From: Garcia nutans | Taxonomy: Eukaryota > Streptophyta > Magnoliopsida > Malpighiales > Euphorbiaceae | Length of the DNA: 64,000 nt | Direction: 5' to 3' | Assembly (NCBI GenBank): GCA_947685225.1 | Contig: CANTUV010000072.1 | Location: 1,116,001 to 1,180,000 of the forward strand | Shown: positions 35,662 to 48,169 of the stretch, piece after piece | Numbering within the stretch: the stretch's first letter is position 1 | Layout: every line of letters begins with the position of its first letter | The notes under the pieces: generated by a model | What the model saw: the letters and a program-made list of their open reading frames with translations, nothing else | Database searches by the model: none | Told to the model about the DNA's origin: nothing | Program-made: the position numbers and the translations under genes

Positions 35662-36691
35662 AAATAAATGTAACACCCTTATATCCTATATATGTATAAT
35701 ACACACACCCAATATATGTAAAATACGCATATACGGTATAAGAATGTCACAATCCAATTTAATAAAATTTACTTATTCCCCATTCCTCAAAACATTTATA
35801 CATATATATATATATATTTATATTTATATATCAAAATATATAAAACCTCACATTACTCATTTATTTAAAACATTCTTTATAATTTACAAAATATGTATTT
35901 ATACTCCAAAAACATATTATAATATATATAATATCAAAAAGTACTATGACATAAAATATATACATGCTGGGAACATGACTCTTATCTTGATGTAGCAACA
36001 CACTTCAAGCTCAACCAACACAAGCCTAGGCCCGACCTGGTCTAGTAGAACTCTCCAGCTCTATCGGATCACCCTTGTCACCTATGCGATGAATTACAAT
36101 CGCGCTAAGCTAAAAGTCTAGTGGTACAAACGTTTATAATAATAAAACTTTAAAAATAATTCTGATGCAAAATACTTATATGATATGTTACAATGTGGCA
36201 TCCAAGCTCGCTTTAAAACATATTCTTCCATCATTTAATAATTTGCACAAACACATACACAAGCATTGGCCCAAATAACTAATACATTATTCAAATCCCA
36301 GAGTTACTATTTTGGTCTATAATGACACCAAGTGTGTAACACCCCTATACTCCGTATACGTACACTGCATGCTACTACGATCGTAATATATGTATACTGA
36401 ATATAGGAATGCCACGATTTACTAAACAAATGACTCACTTATTCATACAATAATATAAGCAAATTTAAAACATTTAAGTTGTATTATAAAACACAGTAGA
36501 TAAAATATTTATTCTATACGCAGCGGGAAATATAACAGTATTTACAAATACAGTTACATCAAAACTCAAGTTTTACAAAACATAAAGTTTATACATGTTT
36601 GGCAGTCAGTCTTTGATCTTTAAGGCCACTATCCACAATTCAGAATCTAAACTCAACTCGGTCTAGAGGAACCCTCCGATTCTACCCTGTC

Positions 36692-36733
36692 ACCTGCGCG
36701 ATGAACCACAATCGCGCTAAGCCAACGGCTTAG
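36692..36733 (-). other. LTR double hairpin
   Basis: CTAAGCC/GGCTTAG with loop GTT, then GCGCGAT/ATCGCGC, minus strand; loops differ from element A while the stems are kept. Confidence 0.88.
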
Positions 36734-37969
36734 TGGTACAAACTACAATAATATTATGCTTCAATGCAATGTCAATGTCACACAATCAAGTTTCATAAAA
36801 AATTCAAAGAATATTATATCTCAATGCCTTACATTGTTCAATAACTTATCACAACATTCATGAGTTAATACTCACAATTTCCACATTCATACATATATTA
36901 CACATCATGTTGTATCTTCATAGTTTCATTACTCAACATAGCTTTCCAAGCCACATTCATTTTCAATAAGTTACTTATGTATTATAATTATCTCATAACA
37001 TTATATCTCACTCCATAGTTCATATTAAAGCAAAGACAAGCATGTGTCTTATTATTCATTTATTTCACCATTCATGGTTCACATTGAAAACAAAGACAAG
37101 CATGGGCCCAAAAGACACTAATATGTTATTCAAAGTTCAGAGTTACTGCTTTGGTCCATAATCACAATCATCAAGCCCGTAGGCGATATATATATCTTTA
37201 TCCATGGATAGTGTAACAGACCCAGTCTCTTGGACCTCAACCCGGCTAAATCTGAGGAGATCCTCAACTCGGCTAGACTGTTACTATTTTTTTGAGGCTT
37301 ACGACCCAGTCTTTTCACCCCAAAAACATCATATTTCACATTTTTCAACTGGAATTGGCTTATGACCCGGTCTTTTCACCTATCCAGTGATTCATAGGCA
37401 TGCCGCCAAACCCAGAACTCTGAAAATTGAATAACATATTAAGTACACAATTATTTCAATTTTCTCTTTAACAATCTCTTTCTCAATTCATTTCTCATTT
37501 CATTATCAATTCCATTTCTTATTTCATATTCCATAATCAACTAGGAAATCATGCCCCAAATCATTTCATTTGCATTACCATAGCCAACCACAATGGCTTC
37601 ATATCTCATCATATCTTAATTCACATTAAGGCAATTCATCATTCAAGTATACATAATCAATTACCTTGAACATACATTTTGAATGCTCATCATAACATTA
37701 ATCAAATGTATCAACTATGCAATAACTTAACATATTTACAACCAAATATGCTAAATCACAAAATCATGTAAATGTATGCAACCATGTAGTTTGTACTTAC
37801 CTCAAAACCAACTCACACCAATCTATACACTTCCTCCTCCAAGAATCCTCAACACTTAGGTTAGGGCAATTCAACTTCTTCACAACCTAAACCAAAGGTA
37901 ATCATACACACTCACTTAGAGATACATATAAGATAATAAAGCTAAGAACCAACTAGGGCAAACTCTAAA

Positions 37970-38265
37970 CATGACACGCTCAACAACATGGGCGTGTCCC
38001 TGACCGTGCCCTAACTCCACAACACAGAAGCTTTGACACGCTCAGAACCACGGGCGTGTCACTGAACGTGTAATACATTCTGTCTCACAGAAACATTGAC
38101 ACGTCCAACAACACGGGCGTGCTCATGGCCGTGTCAATCCTTCACCCACACAGTAGCTATAACATGCTCAGTGACATGGGCGTGTCACTGGACGTGTAAA
38201 TGCTACTGCAACACAGAACCATTGACACGCCCAAAGACTTGGCTATGCTCATGGGCGTGTCAGGC
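37970..38265 (-). repeat. GACACG/CGTGTC palindrome cluster (solo LTR)
   Basis: Five well-kept units about 65 bp apart, each GACACGC(T/C)C...ACACGGGCGTGTC followed by ACCGTG or GGCCGTGTC words, with ACAGAAGC-like spacers. Confidence 0.8.
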
Positions 38266-40725
38266 CAAAAATACAGATTCCGGCAAGATCAACACTACAT
38301 CCAACAAATCACTTACTTCCACCATCTTCCACTTCAAACAAACTTAACTAAACACACCCAAAAACCATAATAACTTGCAAAAACACCAAAACAATACAAA
38401 ACATACATCAAACACAAATCATAATCATCACCACAAACTCAAAACACAACCACAACACTTTATCTTCCAACAAACTTATTCTTTCCTTCAATCCAACCCC
38501 AAAAATCCAAAATCAATTGAACCAACACCCTTTAAACACACCACAATCAAACAAACACATATCAACCACAATCTCAACTCACAAACTCAATCACAACTTC
38601 AACTAAAACAAAAGAAATCAAAAGGAAACTTACCAAAGTTGATGAAACTTCACAAAATTTCAACTTAATCTTGTGAATCTTCCTTCAATTTTGAGCTTGA
38701 AAATCAAAACCTCTCTATCTCTCTTTAGCTTTGATGCCAGGCCAACCAAAGAAAAGAAGAAGAAAATGAAGAAGAAAAGATGCAAAGTCAAATACTCAAC
38801 CTCCACTTAAACCTCCTCCAAGCAAAAATAATAATAAAATAATTCAATTAATTCTCTTCCATTCATTTTAATTTCCTTTTAATTAATTCCATTAATAATA
38901 AAAATAAAATATCTTCTTTTGACCATCACATATTGACTTGTATATGTTGTATATATTTTCATATATACAACATATACACTCTCTCTTAAATTCTTTTCTC
39001 TTTCCAATTTATCATATACCTTAAATCCAAATACAACAATAATTACTCCAAAACTTCTAGGCATATTTTGGGATATTACAAAGTGTCTAGCCCCAAAGGC
39101 AAATCAAGTAATGCTCAAAAGCTAGCCCTAAAGGCAAATTATATCACAGTGATGCCAACATCTAGCCTTGAAGGCAAATAATGAGGATAACTTCATAGGT
39201 ATGCTACCAAACACAGAACCCTAGAAATTAAATAACATACTAGGAATACAATTATTTATATTTTCCATCATCAATTCCTTTCTCATTTTCCCATTTTTCT
39301 CATTCATATCAATGTCATTTCATTTCAACATTTCATCACAACATAGGATATTTCATAACAAAACCACATTACCCAAACACTTTGGGTCATTTTCAAATTT
39401 GCACATAATTCACATTTTGTTCAATCTAGCCTTTAACAATGGTTTTTCATAATGCTTACATAACACTTTGTATGTCACAACACAATGTTCATGTATCATG
39501 TAGCTTAACACATTTTCCATCCAAAATGTGTTAGGCCAAATGTAATGCAATCACATTCCATTTATCAAGAGTTTGTACATAGCTTAGAAAGCACTCTAAA
39601 ATAAGCTTCAAAACTCCCTCCAACCTTCTCTTCCAAGTTGCCCTTCAACACTAGGGTTTGGCAAACTACTTTCTCTCAATGCCTAAGCCAAATGTGATCA
39701 TAAACAACCATTTAATATCACATTCTAAGGCATTCTTAACATCAAACCATTTAAATTAGGTATTACAAATGAAAGACAAAGAAAAGAGTTATTTTGAACA
39801 ATTTCCTCAAGTAACATGCCCAACAACATGGGCATGTTAATGACCTTGTCACTAACCCACTCTTATAGAAGTTTTAACATGTCCAACGTCATGGTTGTAT
39901 CACTGCCTATGTCATTAATTCTGCCTTATAGAAACTTTGACATGCCTAATAACACGAGCGTTATACTAGCGGTGCCAATTATTTTGCCTTACAGTAGCTA
40001 CAACACGCTCAGGGACATGGTCATGCTACTGGTCATGTCATCAATGTTGAAACTCATCACCGTTGACACACCTAATAAGATGGCCGTGTCAGGCAAAATT
40101 TTTGCATTTTGCCATTCAACAAAACCACTTCCAAACTCAACTTAAATTCAATCACTTCTTCAATGCAACCATAAAATCGTTATTAACTACTCACAACAAC
40201 ATCATACATACCCAAATAAGCTATTAAAACATGCTAGTACACAATCCCAAAATCCACATATCATGTTCTTCCATTGAATTTCAAAGAACTTGCAAAATTG
40301 ATAGAGAAACTTACCAATTGATGAAGAATCCTCAAAAACTCCACTTAAATCCTTGAAATCCCTTCAATCTTTGTAGTAAATAAGAAGAAAATAATTCCTC
40401 TCTCTCTCTCTCTCTAGCTCACATTCATAGGAACAAAAGAAGAAGAAGAAGAAAGAATTCTCTTCTTTTTCCATTCATCCTTATCTATCTATATATATAT
40501 TATTCACTATACACTTAATTATATAATATATATATATGATGTATATCTTAGGTATATGTATATGTCTTATATATGTCATATTTACTTTACATATATTTCA
40601 ATTATACAATCCACTATATCACTTAATATCCTTTCAATTTTCATTTAAATCTTTTATTTAATTTATCCAATTAAATTTTATTTTATTTTATTTAAAATTT
40701 CAAAAATTAAGGGTGTTACACCTTG

Positions 40726-41381
40726 AATTCAAGGGGCATCCCCCTAGATCTTGTTTGCTATCAACTAAAATTTTAGGTTTCAAGGTACCTAAAATCCTTA
40801 TTTTTATTCCTAAGCCAAACTTAGGATTGCCCCTTACCATCATTCTAGGTAAGAGCCCTAAAATCCAGTTGTTAAGTCAATTCTAGGCCAAAAACCTAGG
40901 GCTCATCCTTAATATGTATTTAAGGTCAGCACCTTATAAATCCATCCTTTAAGATCCATTTTAGGTAATGAAATCCTTGAATCCAACTTTCAACATATTT
41001 TGGATAAGCACTCTAGAGCACATCTAAGGTCAAAACCTTAGAATGCGGCTTTCAAAACCATCTTAGGCAAGAGCCATAAAATTATCATTCTAAGTTAAAA
41101 TCCTAAGAATCCAGCTGAAAATACATTCTATGAAAATGGTCTAGAACTCAAACCTCGTTTCAGCAACGAAGATGTGACATCATCGTAGAACAATTAACAT
41201 AAGACCAAAAAACAACTACCAGTATAAGCCATTAAGGTAGGTTTATAGTGATATTTTAGGTCAAAACCTAGAATGGGCCTTCTCTTACTCTATTAGGGTA
41301 GGTTTATAGTGATATTTTAGGTCAAAACCTAGAATGGGCCTTCTCTTACTCTATTAGGGTAGGTTTACATTAACATCTTAG
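40726..41381 (+). repeat. Tat-type hairpin array before an LTR
   Basis: Short hairpins with changing arms: TTTTAGGT/ACCTAAAA, CCTAAG/CTTAGG (loop CCAAA), CTAGG/CCTAG, TAAGGT/ACCTTA, TCTAAGGT/ACCTTAGA (loop CAAA). A 61-bp unit holding TTTTAGGTCAAAACCTAGAA is doubled exactly at about 41236-41357. There is no reading frame. It sits just before a Tat LTR, as the CCAGA array does at 5925-6475. Confidence 0.7.
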
Positions 41382-41579
41382 TGTAGACACTTAATTTTGG
41401 CCCTAAGCTAATATGATCCCAATTAAAAAGACTTCATAAAAAATCAGTCCATTCTTAATGGCTTAAACCTATTTTAAAACCTTTAATTAGATTGGTTCAA
41501 TTTTATAAGGCCTAAAATAAGCCATTTTAATTTTGAAAGCCCTAAAATGGTTCGATTCGAAGTTAAGTGGGTTTAGTTA

Positions 41580-41900
41580 TGGTTTAAATCGATATCAGAC
41601 ATGTCCATATCAAATTGGAAATGTCCAATTCGATATGGATATGGTCCATATTGAATTGGTTGGCTTCCAATTTGATATGGACAACTTTGTCCATATCAAA
41701 TTGGAAGTGGCCATATCGAATTGCGAATTGGAAGTTGCCATATTAAATTGGCCTTCTAATTCGATATGGAATTGGGTCCATATCTAATTAAACCAATTTT
41801 AATTCGATATGGACCACTTCCATTTCGAATTGGGACTTCTATTTGTGATCCATATCGAATTAATTTGATTTTAATTATATATGAACATGGCTTCATGTCG
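41580..41900. repeat. Inverted-repeat zone CCAATT(C/T)GATATGGA
   Basis: About twelve copies of CAATT(C/T)GATATGGA and its complement alternate. The best pair, 41664-41684 with 41687-41707, is a perfect 21-bp inverted repeat around a 2-base centre. Confidence 0.85.
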
Positions 41901-42429
41901 AGTTTACTTTGTTTTAATCTGATATGGTTATGATTTTGTGACTAATTAATTTTAAATTCAGATTAAGCTCGGTTGGACTTGTTTTGACCTAATTTTTTTT
42001 TCCAATAAATAGGTGCTTAACAATTAAACTGAAGAACGACAATATTGATTAATGACAGAGACAGCAAAGCATATAAAAAACACAATTAATACACAACAAT
42101 TGAGGAAGCAGCTATCATTGTCTCAAGATTGCTTCATCCAGCCAAAGCTAAAATTGGTACAGGCAGTAAGGTAGAAAGCTTGAATCAATACACTCTCAAT
42201 TTTGGTGGAATCAACAAATGGAGGTTTGTCTTTTGTAACTTAATTCATTTAAATTTATAGTAGGTTCACTATTATTTAATCCATCATATTGCCTTTTTCC
42301 AATAGTTCATTCTTTTGCATTTTGATTTATATACAACATCCAATAGCATGTTTTCATTAATTTCAAAGTCACCATATCTTAATTCATTAAATATTGTTTC
42401 ATCTAGTAGCTTTGGATTTAATTTTCAAT

Positions 42430-42870
42430 CTCTAATTACCTAAAACCCTATTTGCTTATTTTCAAAAAAATCAAGATCTCAAATTATAGTATTAAAACCC
42501 GAATCTCATAAAAACCTTAGTTTTCAATATTCAAAACCCTAAAATCATGTTTTAACCCTAAAAACCCTAGCTTTATTTCCAAAACATTAATTATCATTTA
42601 ATTTTACTTTTAAAAACTCTAAAACCCTAATTCAAGAATAAAACCCTAATTCTTACAAAAAAAAACCCTAATCTTATTTTCAAAATCCTAAAATCCCAAT
42701 TTTTATCTATAAACCCTAAAATCCTAATTTAATCATATTAAAACATCCTAGTTTTGTTTTAAAAACCCTAAAACCCTAATTCTAATTCTAAAATCCTAAT
42801 TTTATCCCAAAAAACCTAATTTAATCATAAAAATCCTAAAATCATCTTTAAGCCCTAATTTAATATGTAA
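42430..42870 (+). repeat. Telomere-like AAACCCTAA words in a Tat LTR
   Basis: About twenty irregularly spaced AACCCTAA or AATCCTAA words in A-rich DNA. Not a regular (TTTAGGG)n tract. A similar zone lies at 58930-59290. Confidence 0.7.
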
Positions 42871-43622
42871 ACCCTAAATTTGTATATTTGATGCTTTATT
42901 GAAGATTCAAGTTTTGATTTGATTGTTTTATGTCTGTGATGAATGATTTATTGATATTTTATTTATTATGGATGATTTGTTCTATTTTTGCTTATAGTGA
43001 ATATTTGAATGATTTAATTTTATTTGGTTAATTATTTAAACTTCAAGGATGTAAGAGGTATGTTTTCACTTCGTGGGTACCTCATTTATTAAGTTCAATG
43101 TAATTTTATTTATTTTGAGTTTTGGATTAATAAAAAGGACATGTTTCCACCAAATGGTAGGCATCCTATTTTATTTAGTTTTGGAAATTGAACTTGGTTG
43201 TAAGGGCATGTTTCCATCTTGTATGGGTGCTCATTTTATTTGCTTGTTTGAACCTTCTTTACTTTAATACAATGAATGATTATTTATTTCAAATTGTATG
43301 TAGTATGGATGATATCTCAATAAGCTAAGATTTTAATAATATTAAGACCTGAAAAGGAGGCCGGTTCCAATGAACCGGAAGTTATGGGGGTACTGGGTCA
43401 TATTCATCTTCCCCATACATACCCAACTTTTTGAACTCAATAGGGGGATTAGGATTCCTTAGGAATCGAGTCAACTACCCCTTTCTATTTTCCCGACTCA
43501 TCCAGGTGGCGACTCCATTTTCTCTGGGTTTAGGCTTATGTTCTCTAAGGCCCTGAGCCTAATAGTGCCGAAGTCACAAAAATCATTCTACATGGGAGTG
43601 GGGGCAAAGATCCCCGCTCACA

Positions 43623-43640
43623 GTAGCTACTCCATTGGGG
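43623..43640 (+). other. Primer-binding site of a Tat element, decayed
   Basis: The 18 bases GTAGCTACTCCATTGGGG directly behind the LTR differ at three places from the TGGCGACTCCACTGGGGA type used by Tat elements (from memory, tRNA-Arg type). Confidence 0.65.
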
Positions 43641-44024
43641 AAAAGAGAAGTTGATTCCATTGGTCTTTATATTATTTATTCTTTCTTATTATGGTATTGT
43701 CCAATGCATCATTTAGATTACATTATGTGCGTGTGTTTTATTAGTTTTTGTTATAGATTTGTGTCTTATTTATTATGAAAATTATTGTTTTATTTAGGTA
43801 TTTTGTTAGATTTAATCGGTTTATTTAGTGTTTTCATTAATTTTGGTATTTTTAGTTTATTTTAGTGTTTATGTCATTTTTGATCTAGTTTTTAGTATGG
43901 TGTTTATGTTTTGTTGGTTATTGTTTATTTACTTCTTGTTTAAAGTTTGTTTCAAGTTTTGTTTTAGGTTAAAAAGCCAAGGAATCAAGAAGAAGGAAAA
44001 AATGGACAGTAGCTGACACATGCA

Positions 44025-44460
44025 GAGGACACGGCCAAGCCACTGGCCATGTCCCATACCTAGCTAAGGAGAAGTCAAGACACAGAGGTGGACACACTCA
44101 AGGGACACGGCCAAGCTTGTGGCCATGTCCCTCCACAAAAGCTCCAATACAGCCAAGTTGCTTCAGCTTGGCCGTGTCTCACTTAAGTCCAAAGGAAAAA
44201 GAAAGATGAAATCAAGCAGTAGAAGACACAAGCAAGGGACATGGCCAAGCTTGTGGCCGTGTCCCTCCAAAGTTGTCCAACAAGGCCAAGCTCCCTGCAA
44301 ACTGGCCGTGTCACTCAACTACTCCAAAGAAGAAAAGAAGAAACTCTCACAGAAGCAAACACAAGCAAGGGACACGGCCAAGCTTGTGGCCGTGTCCCTC
44401 CAATTCACCTCCAACACGGCCATGTCTCATCCAACTTGGCCGTGTCTCTCATGGACCAAA
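44025..44460 (+). repeat. GACACGG palindrome cluster (Athila LTR)
   Basis: Six or so units. 44368-44399 has 13-bp perfect arms (AGGGACACGGCCA and its complement) around AGCTTG; near-copies lie at about 44101 and 44224. Spacers contain AAGCAAACACAAGCA-like words. Confidence 0.85.
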
Positions 44461-45090
44461 GACAAGCGGATTTTTTAAAGCGGAGGTTTCGTATAAATGT
44501 AAAAGTTAGGGTTTTCTTAAGGGGGTTGGGAGTTTGAGTTGAGATTAAGCAGTCAAAGAGAAGAACTGAGGGTTTCACATTTGTTTTCTTTCTTTGACTT
44601 TGATTACACTTTGATTAATCTAGCTTAGATTAGATTGTTCTAGCCATTGATACATCCTTCTTGCAAGATTTGAACAAGAGATTCTTCAGAAGCTTCAAGG
44701 AGTTTGTAATTTGGTTTTGTTCTTGAACTTTATCTCTTTCTTTTCATTGGAATTGTATTTATGGATATTATCATGTCTAAATTGATTTCTTTGAATATTA
44801 ATGAGATGAGTATGTTTGTGTAATATCCCGGAATAGACCCTAAGAGTTTTGGAGTTATTGTTGTTGTATTTGGATTTAATGTATATGTGTATATGTGAAA
44901 TATAAGGATAATATATGTAAGACATATACATATACATCACATATACATGGGATATATATAATGGTGAAGGATAAGTGAGTTGTATATATATTTGTATAAC
45001 TAAATAATAATAATAATAATAAAGACAAAAAGAAAAGAGAAGAAGAAAATCAAAGAAAGAATATGTGGTGGAGATTTAAAGTATTATTAT

Positions 45091-45123
<33 letters not shown>

Positions 45124-45139
45124 TGTTATTGTTATTGTT

Positions 45140-45171
<32 letters not shown>

Positions 45172-45246
45172 TGGATAAGGACAAAGGAAAGAAGTAGAAA
45201 CTTCTTCTTCCTTCTACTCCTTCTTCGTCTTCTTCGTTCTTCTTGG

Positions 45247-45296
<50 letters not shown>

Positions 45297-45754
45297 GATG
45301 TGATTTTCTTACCAAATTTCTTAAGGAATTCAAGAGATTTGATGATAGAGATGAAGATTTGATAAATGATTCAAGTAAGTATTTATTTCTTTAAATTGAT
45401 TTTCATTATTTGAGTTGGGTTTGGTATGGTTGATGTGTGATGATGATGATATTGAAAGATTTAAGTATATATATGTATTGATTTGGTAATTGGATGATGA
45501 TAATATGATTATTTGTGAAGATGATGATGAATTGTTGAATAAGGGTTGAGTTTAATGAAATTTGGGGATTTGATAAATTGGTATATGAATGATGTTTAAA
45601 TGATGATTGGTATGTGTTTTGAGTGTTGTTGATGTTTTGGTAAGTTTGTTATGGTTTTTGGGTGTGTTTGATGAAGATTGTTTGAAGTGAGTAATGATAA
45701 AAAGATGGGTATTGTTGGATGTTGTTGTGTGTTGACCGGAATCTGGGTTTTTAG

Positions 45755-46110
45755 TCGGACACGCCCAGAGACACGGCCAGTTTGTTAGGCGTGTCGTTGG
45801 TTCTGTTTTCTGGAGTTGGTAGCACGAGCAGTGACACGCCCATGTTATTGAGCGTGTCATAAGTTCTGTGTGGCAGTAGAATTGACACGACCAGTAACAC
45901 GCCCGTGTTATTGAGCGTGTCATAGCTACTGTGAGTTTGGAGAATTGACACGGCCATGAGCACGCTCTTGTTGATTGGACGTGTTGATGTTTTTGAGATA
46001 CAGAATGTATTACACGCCCAGTGACACGCCCGTGGTTATGAGCGTGTCAATGTTTCTGTGTTGTGGAGTTAGGGCACGATCAGGAACACGCCCGTGTTGA
46101 TGAGCGTGTC
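45755..46110 (+). repeat. GACACG/CGTGTC palindrome cluster
   Basis: Five units 60-80 bp apart, such as GACACGCCCATGTTATTGA then GCGTGTCA. The same cluster is at 52705-53065 in the other LTR with one C-to-T difference noted. Confidence 0.85.
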
Positions 46111-46524
46111 ATGTGTTGAGTTTGCCCTAATTGATTCTTATTTGTATTATCTCATGTGTATTTCTAAGTGAGTGTGTATGATTACTTTTGGATTAGGTTT
46201 TAAGAGATGGAATTGCCCCTAATCCAAGTATTGAAAGATCTATGGAAGAGAAGTTATATGGGAGTGAGTTCTTTAGAGGTAAGTACAAAACCCTTTTGGA
46301 TTGCACATAAGTATATTGTTAAAATAAATATTAATATTGTATATGCAATGAAAAGATAAGAGATATGATAATACATTAATACATATAAGATGTGAAGGCA
46401 TTCAATATATATATGTTATGAAATGTGAAAGATGTGAGGATATGATTTGTATGATGTGTATTCCAATTTATATGGTAATGTAATTGATTGTGCATACTTG
46501 AGTAATGAATGATTATGTATATAA

Positions 46525-46858
46525 ATATCAAAGATGAACTATGAAAAGTGATAATGTGATATTGTGATGAACTATGAAATGTGATAATGTGATATTGTGG
46601 TGAACTATGAAATGTGATAATGTGATATTGTGATGAACTATGAAATGTGATAATGTGATATTGTGGTGAACTATGAAATGTGATAATGTGATGAACTATG
46701 AAATGTGATAATGTGATATTGTGGTGAACTATGAAATGTGATAATGTGATATTGTGGTGAACTATGAAATGTGATAATGTGATATGGTGATGAACTATGA
46801 AATGTGATAATGTGATATTGTGGTGAACTATGAAATGTGATATTGTGATGGAATATGA
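46525..46858 (+). repeat. 33-bp minisatellite, 5' LTR copy
   Basis: Unit: GAACTATGAAATGTGATAAT followed by GTGATATTGTG(A/G)T, 33 bp, about ten copies, one truncated. Long frames on the opposite strand come from the repeat length being a multiple of three. Confidence 0.9.
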
Positions 46859-47777
46859 AATGTAAATTGAGAGGTGATGATGTATAAAGCCATTGTGGTT
46901 GGCTATGATATTGAGAATGAGATAAATGAGGCATGTTTTGCCTAAATGATGCCATTGTGGTTAGCTATGATGATGTAAATGATGATGAGAATGAGAATGA
47001 AATTGATAATGAAATAATAAATGAATTGTGTGGCTAATGTGTTATTCATTTTCAGAGTTTTGTTGTTGGTGGCATGCCTAATAAGTGTAACAATCTCTTG
47101 AAGTTAGGTTGGATTGAATCCTTGAAGCCTAATTGAGATGTTACCACCCTTAAAGCTAGGTTGGGTTAGTTCTTGAAGCCAAGTTGGGTAGAAGCTTAGC
47201 ATGCTTTGCTCCCCTTGAAGCTTGGTTGAACTTAATCCTTGAAGCCTAGTTGTGTATATGATATTGATAAATGTGATAACAAAACCAACGCATTAACTCT
47301 GAACTTTGAATGACATATTAGTGTCTTTTGGGCCCGAGTCTGTCTTTGTTGTTAATGTGATGTATATACAAGTTGAAATAAATGAGTAATGGGATCTATG
47401 TTGCCTTTGTTGGAAATGTGAGTTGTGAATGATGAATTGTGGTTAGTGATATGATTATATAACATACATGAATTATTGAAAGGAGATATGGTTTGTGAAG
47501 TTATATGCAATATGCGATTATAAAATATAAAATGATATATATGATATGTATGAGGTGAAATTGGTAAGTATCATAATATGAAGGTTCTATCAATTTATTG
47601 AATTATGTTTGATGGTTATGTTATATGTGTATATGTATATCCTCTATAAGGTTAATAGGATTATATGAAGAATGCATTGAAAAAGGGGAAAACAGAGTAA
47701 GAAAATGTTAAAACATGAGACTAAACATATGAGGTATGTTTCCTTTATATTGTATATTTTAATGGTTACTTGTACTA

Positions 47778-47819
47778 CTAAGCTTCCGAGCTTAGCGCGG
47801 TTATCTTAATCGCGCAGGT
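47778..47819 (+). other. LTR double hairpin, compensated form
   Basis: CTAAGCT/AGCTTAG (element A has CTAAGCC/GGCTTAG, so one pair is swapped) and GCGCGGT/ATCGCGC with one G-U type pair, then AGGT. The second LTR copy is at 54794-54835. Confidence 0.88.
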
Positions 47820-48169
47820 ATATAGGTGATGAAGCTGGAGTTAAGCTACTATGTCACAACGAGGACAAGTATAGTTCGAGACCAACTAGATGGTGGTACA
47901 TGCATGTAATTATACTGTATTTTCATAAGAATGTATTCATTTGTATAAATGAATCTTTGGAAGAAACAATGTAACTTATATTTATGTATTACCATGATAA
48001 GAATAACCATTTTGTAAATACTTTCATATGATTTAAATGTATTATGGTTTTAAAAATTAAAGTAAAGAGTTATAATGGTGATGAAAAGTGACATTCTTAA
48101 ACTCTATATACATATTGTATGTGTATCTGGTATATGTACAGTATTTATATGGGGTATCAGGGTGTTACA

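Larger units (their letters stand above)
36335..39080 (-). mobile_element. Solo LTR of the non-coding-element family
   Basis: Flanked by AAGTG at 36330-36334 and 39081-39085, 2746 bp. On the minus strand it starts TGTAATATCCCAAAATATGC then AGAAGTTTTGGAG, like the LTR at 44819. It carries the double hairpin (36692-36733) with perfect 7-bp stems and a palindrome cluster at 37970-38265. Its insertion into element B shows that it came later. Confidence 0.92.
28521..40720 (-). mobile_element. Element B: older chromovirus, minus strand
   Basis: Target duplications CCTTG lie at 28516-28520 and 40721-40725. The 3' LTR is 28521-30816, the interior 30817-35668 and the 5' LTR 35669-40720 (split by the solo LTR at 36335-39080). 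Net LTR length is about 2.3 kb on both sides. LTRs start TGTAACACCC and end GGGTGTTACA on the minus strand. They differ far more than those of element A, and the polyprotein carries many stops, so this insertion is clearly older. Confidence 0.93.
35669..40720 (-). repeat. Element B 5' LTR, split by a solo LTR
   Basis: The pieces are 35669-36334 and 39086-40720. Removing 36335-39080 and one AAGTG copy restores a 2.3-kb LTR matching 28521-30816. Double hairpin at 36080-36121, palindrome cluster at 39815-40095. Confidence 0.92.
41382..43622 (+). mobile_element. Tat LTR with primer site behind it
   Basis: The LTR starts TGTAGACACTTAATTTTGGC, the usual Tat opening, and ends CCCCGCTCACA. The 3' third matches the LTR at 58190-60072 (GTAAGAGGTATGTTT..CACTT, AAGGAGGCCGGTTCCAATGA, GAATCGAGTCA). 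It contains an inverted-repeat zone at 41580-41900 and many AAACCCTAA words at 42430-42870. A primer site follows, so it acts as a 5' LTR. The interior is lost soon after. Confidence 0.82.
44819..48169 (+). repeat. Coding-free element 5' LTR
   Basis: 3351 bp. In order: (TTA)n/(TA)n runs at 45081-45172, (GA)n at 45249-45286, palindrome cluster at 45755-46110, 33-bp minisatellite at about 46525-46858, modules with CTTGAAGCCTA words, and the double hairpin at 47778-47819. Confidence 0.93.

Noticed and set aside
38375..38668. 97-codon plus-strand frame rich in N, H, K and T
   Set aside because: It is low-complexity CA-rich LTR sequence read against the sense strand of a minus-strand solo LTR.
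42430..42870. Interstitial telomere
   Set aside because: The AAACCCTAA words are irregularly spaced and interrupted, and the same zone recurs in the second Tat LTR, so it is part of the LTR.
43073..44016. Small plus-strand frames at 43073-43267 and 43828-44016
   Set aside because: They lie in Tat and Athila LTR sequence, are T-rich and have no match to a known family.
44119..44537. Three overlapping plus-strand frames of about 80-120 codons
   Set aside because: They fall entirely in the palindrome cluster of an Athila LTR; repeats keep all frames open and no known domain is seen.
45552..45963. Minus-strand frames rich in TRSITWAC-like repeats, also at 52352-52913 and 38096-38347
   Set aside because: They are translations of the GACACG palindrome clusters and appear in each LTR copy; no start context or domain.
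46671..46955. Open frame on the minus strand with repeated IITFHSSPQYH
   Set aside because: It is the 33-bp minisatellite read on the opposite strand; its length is a multiple of three, so the frame stays open without coding.
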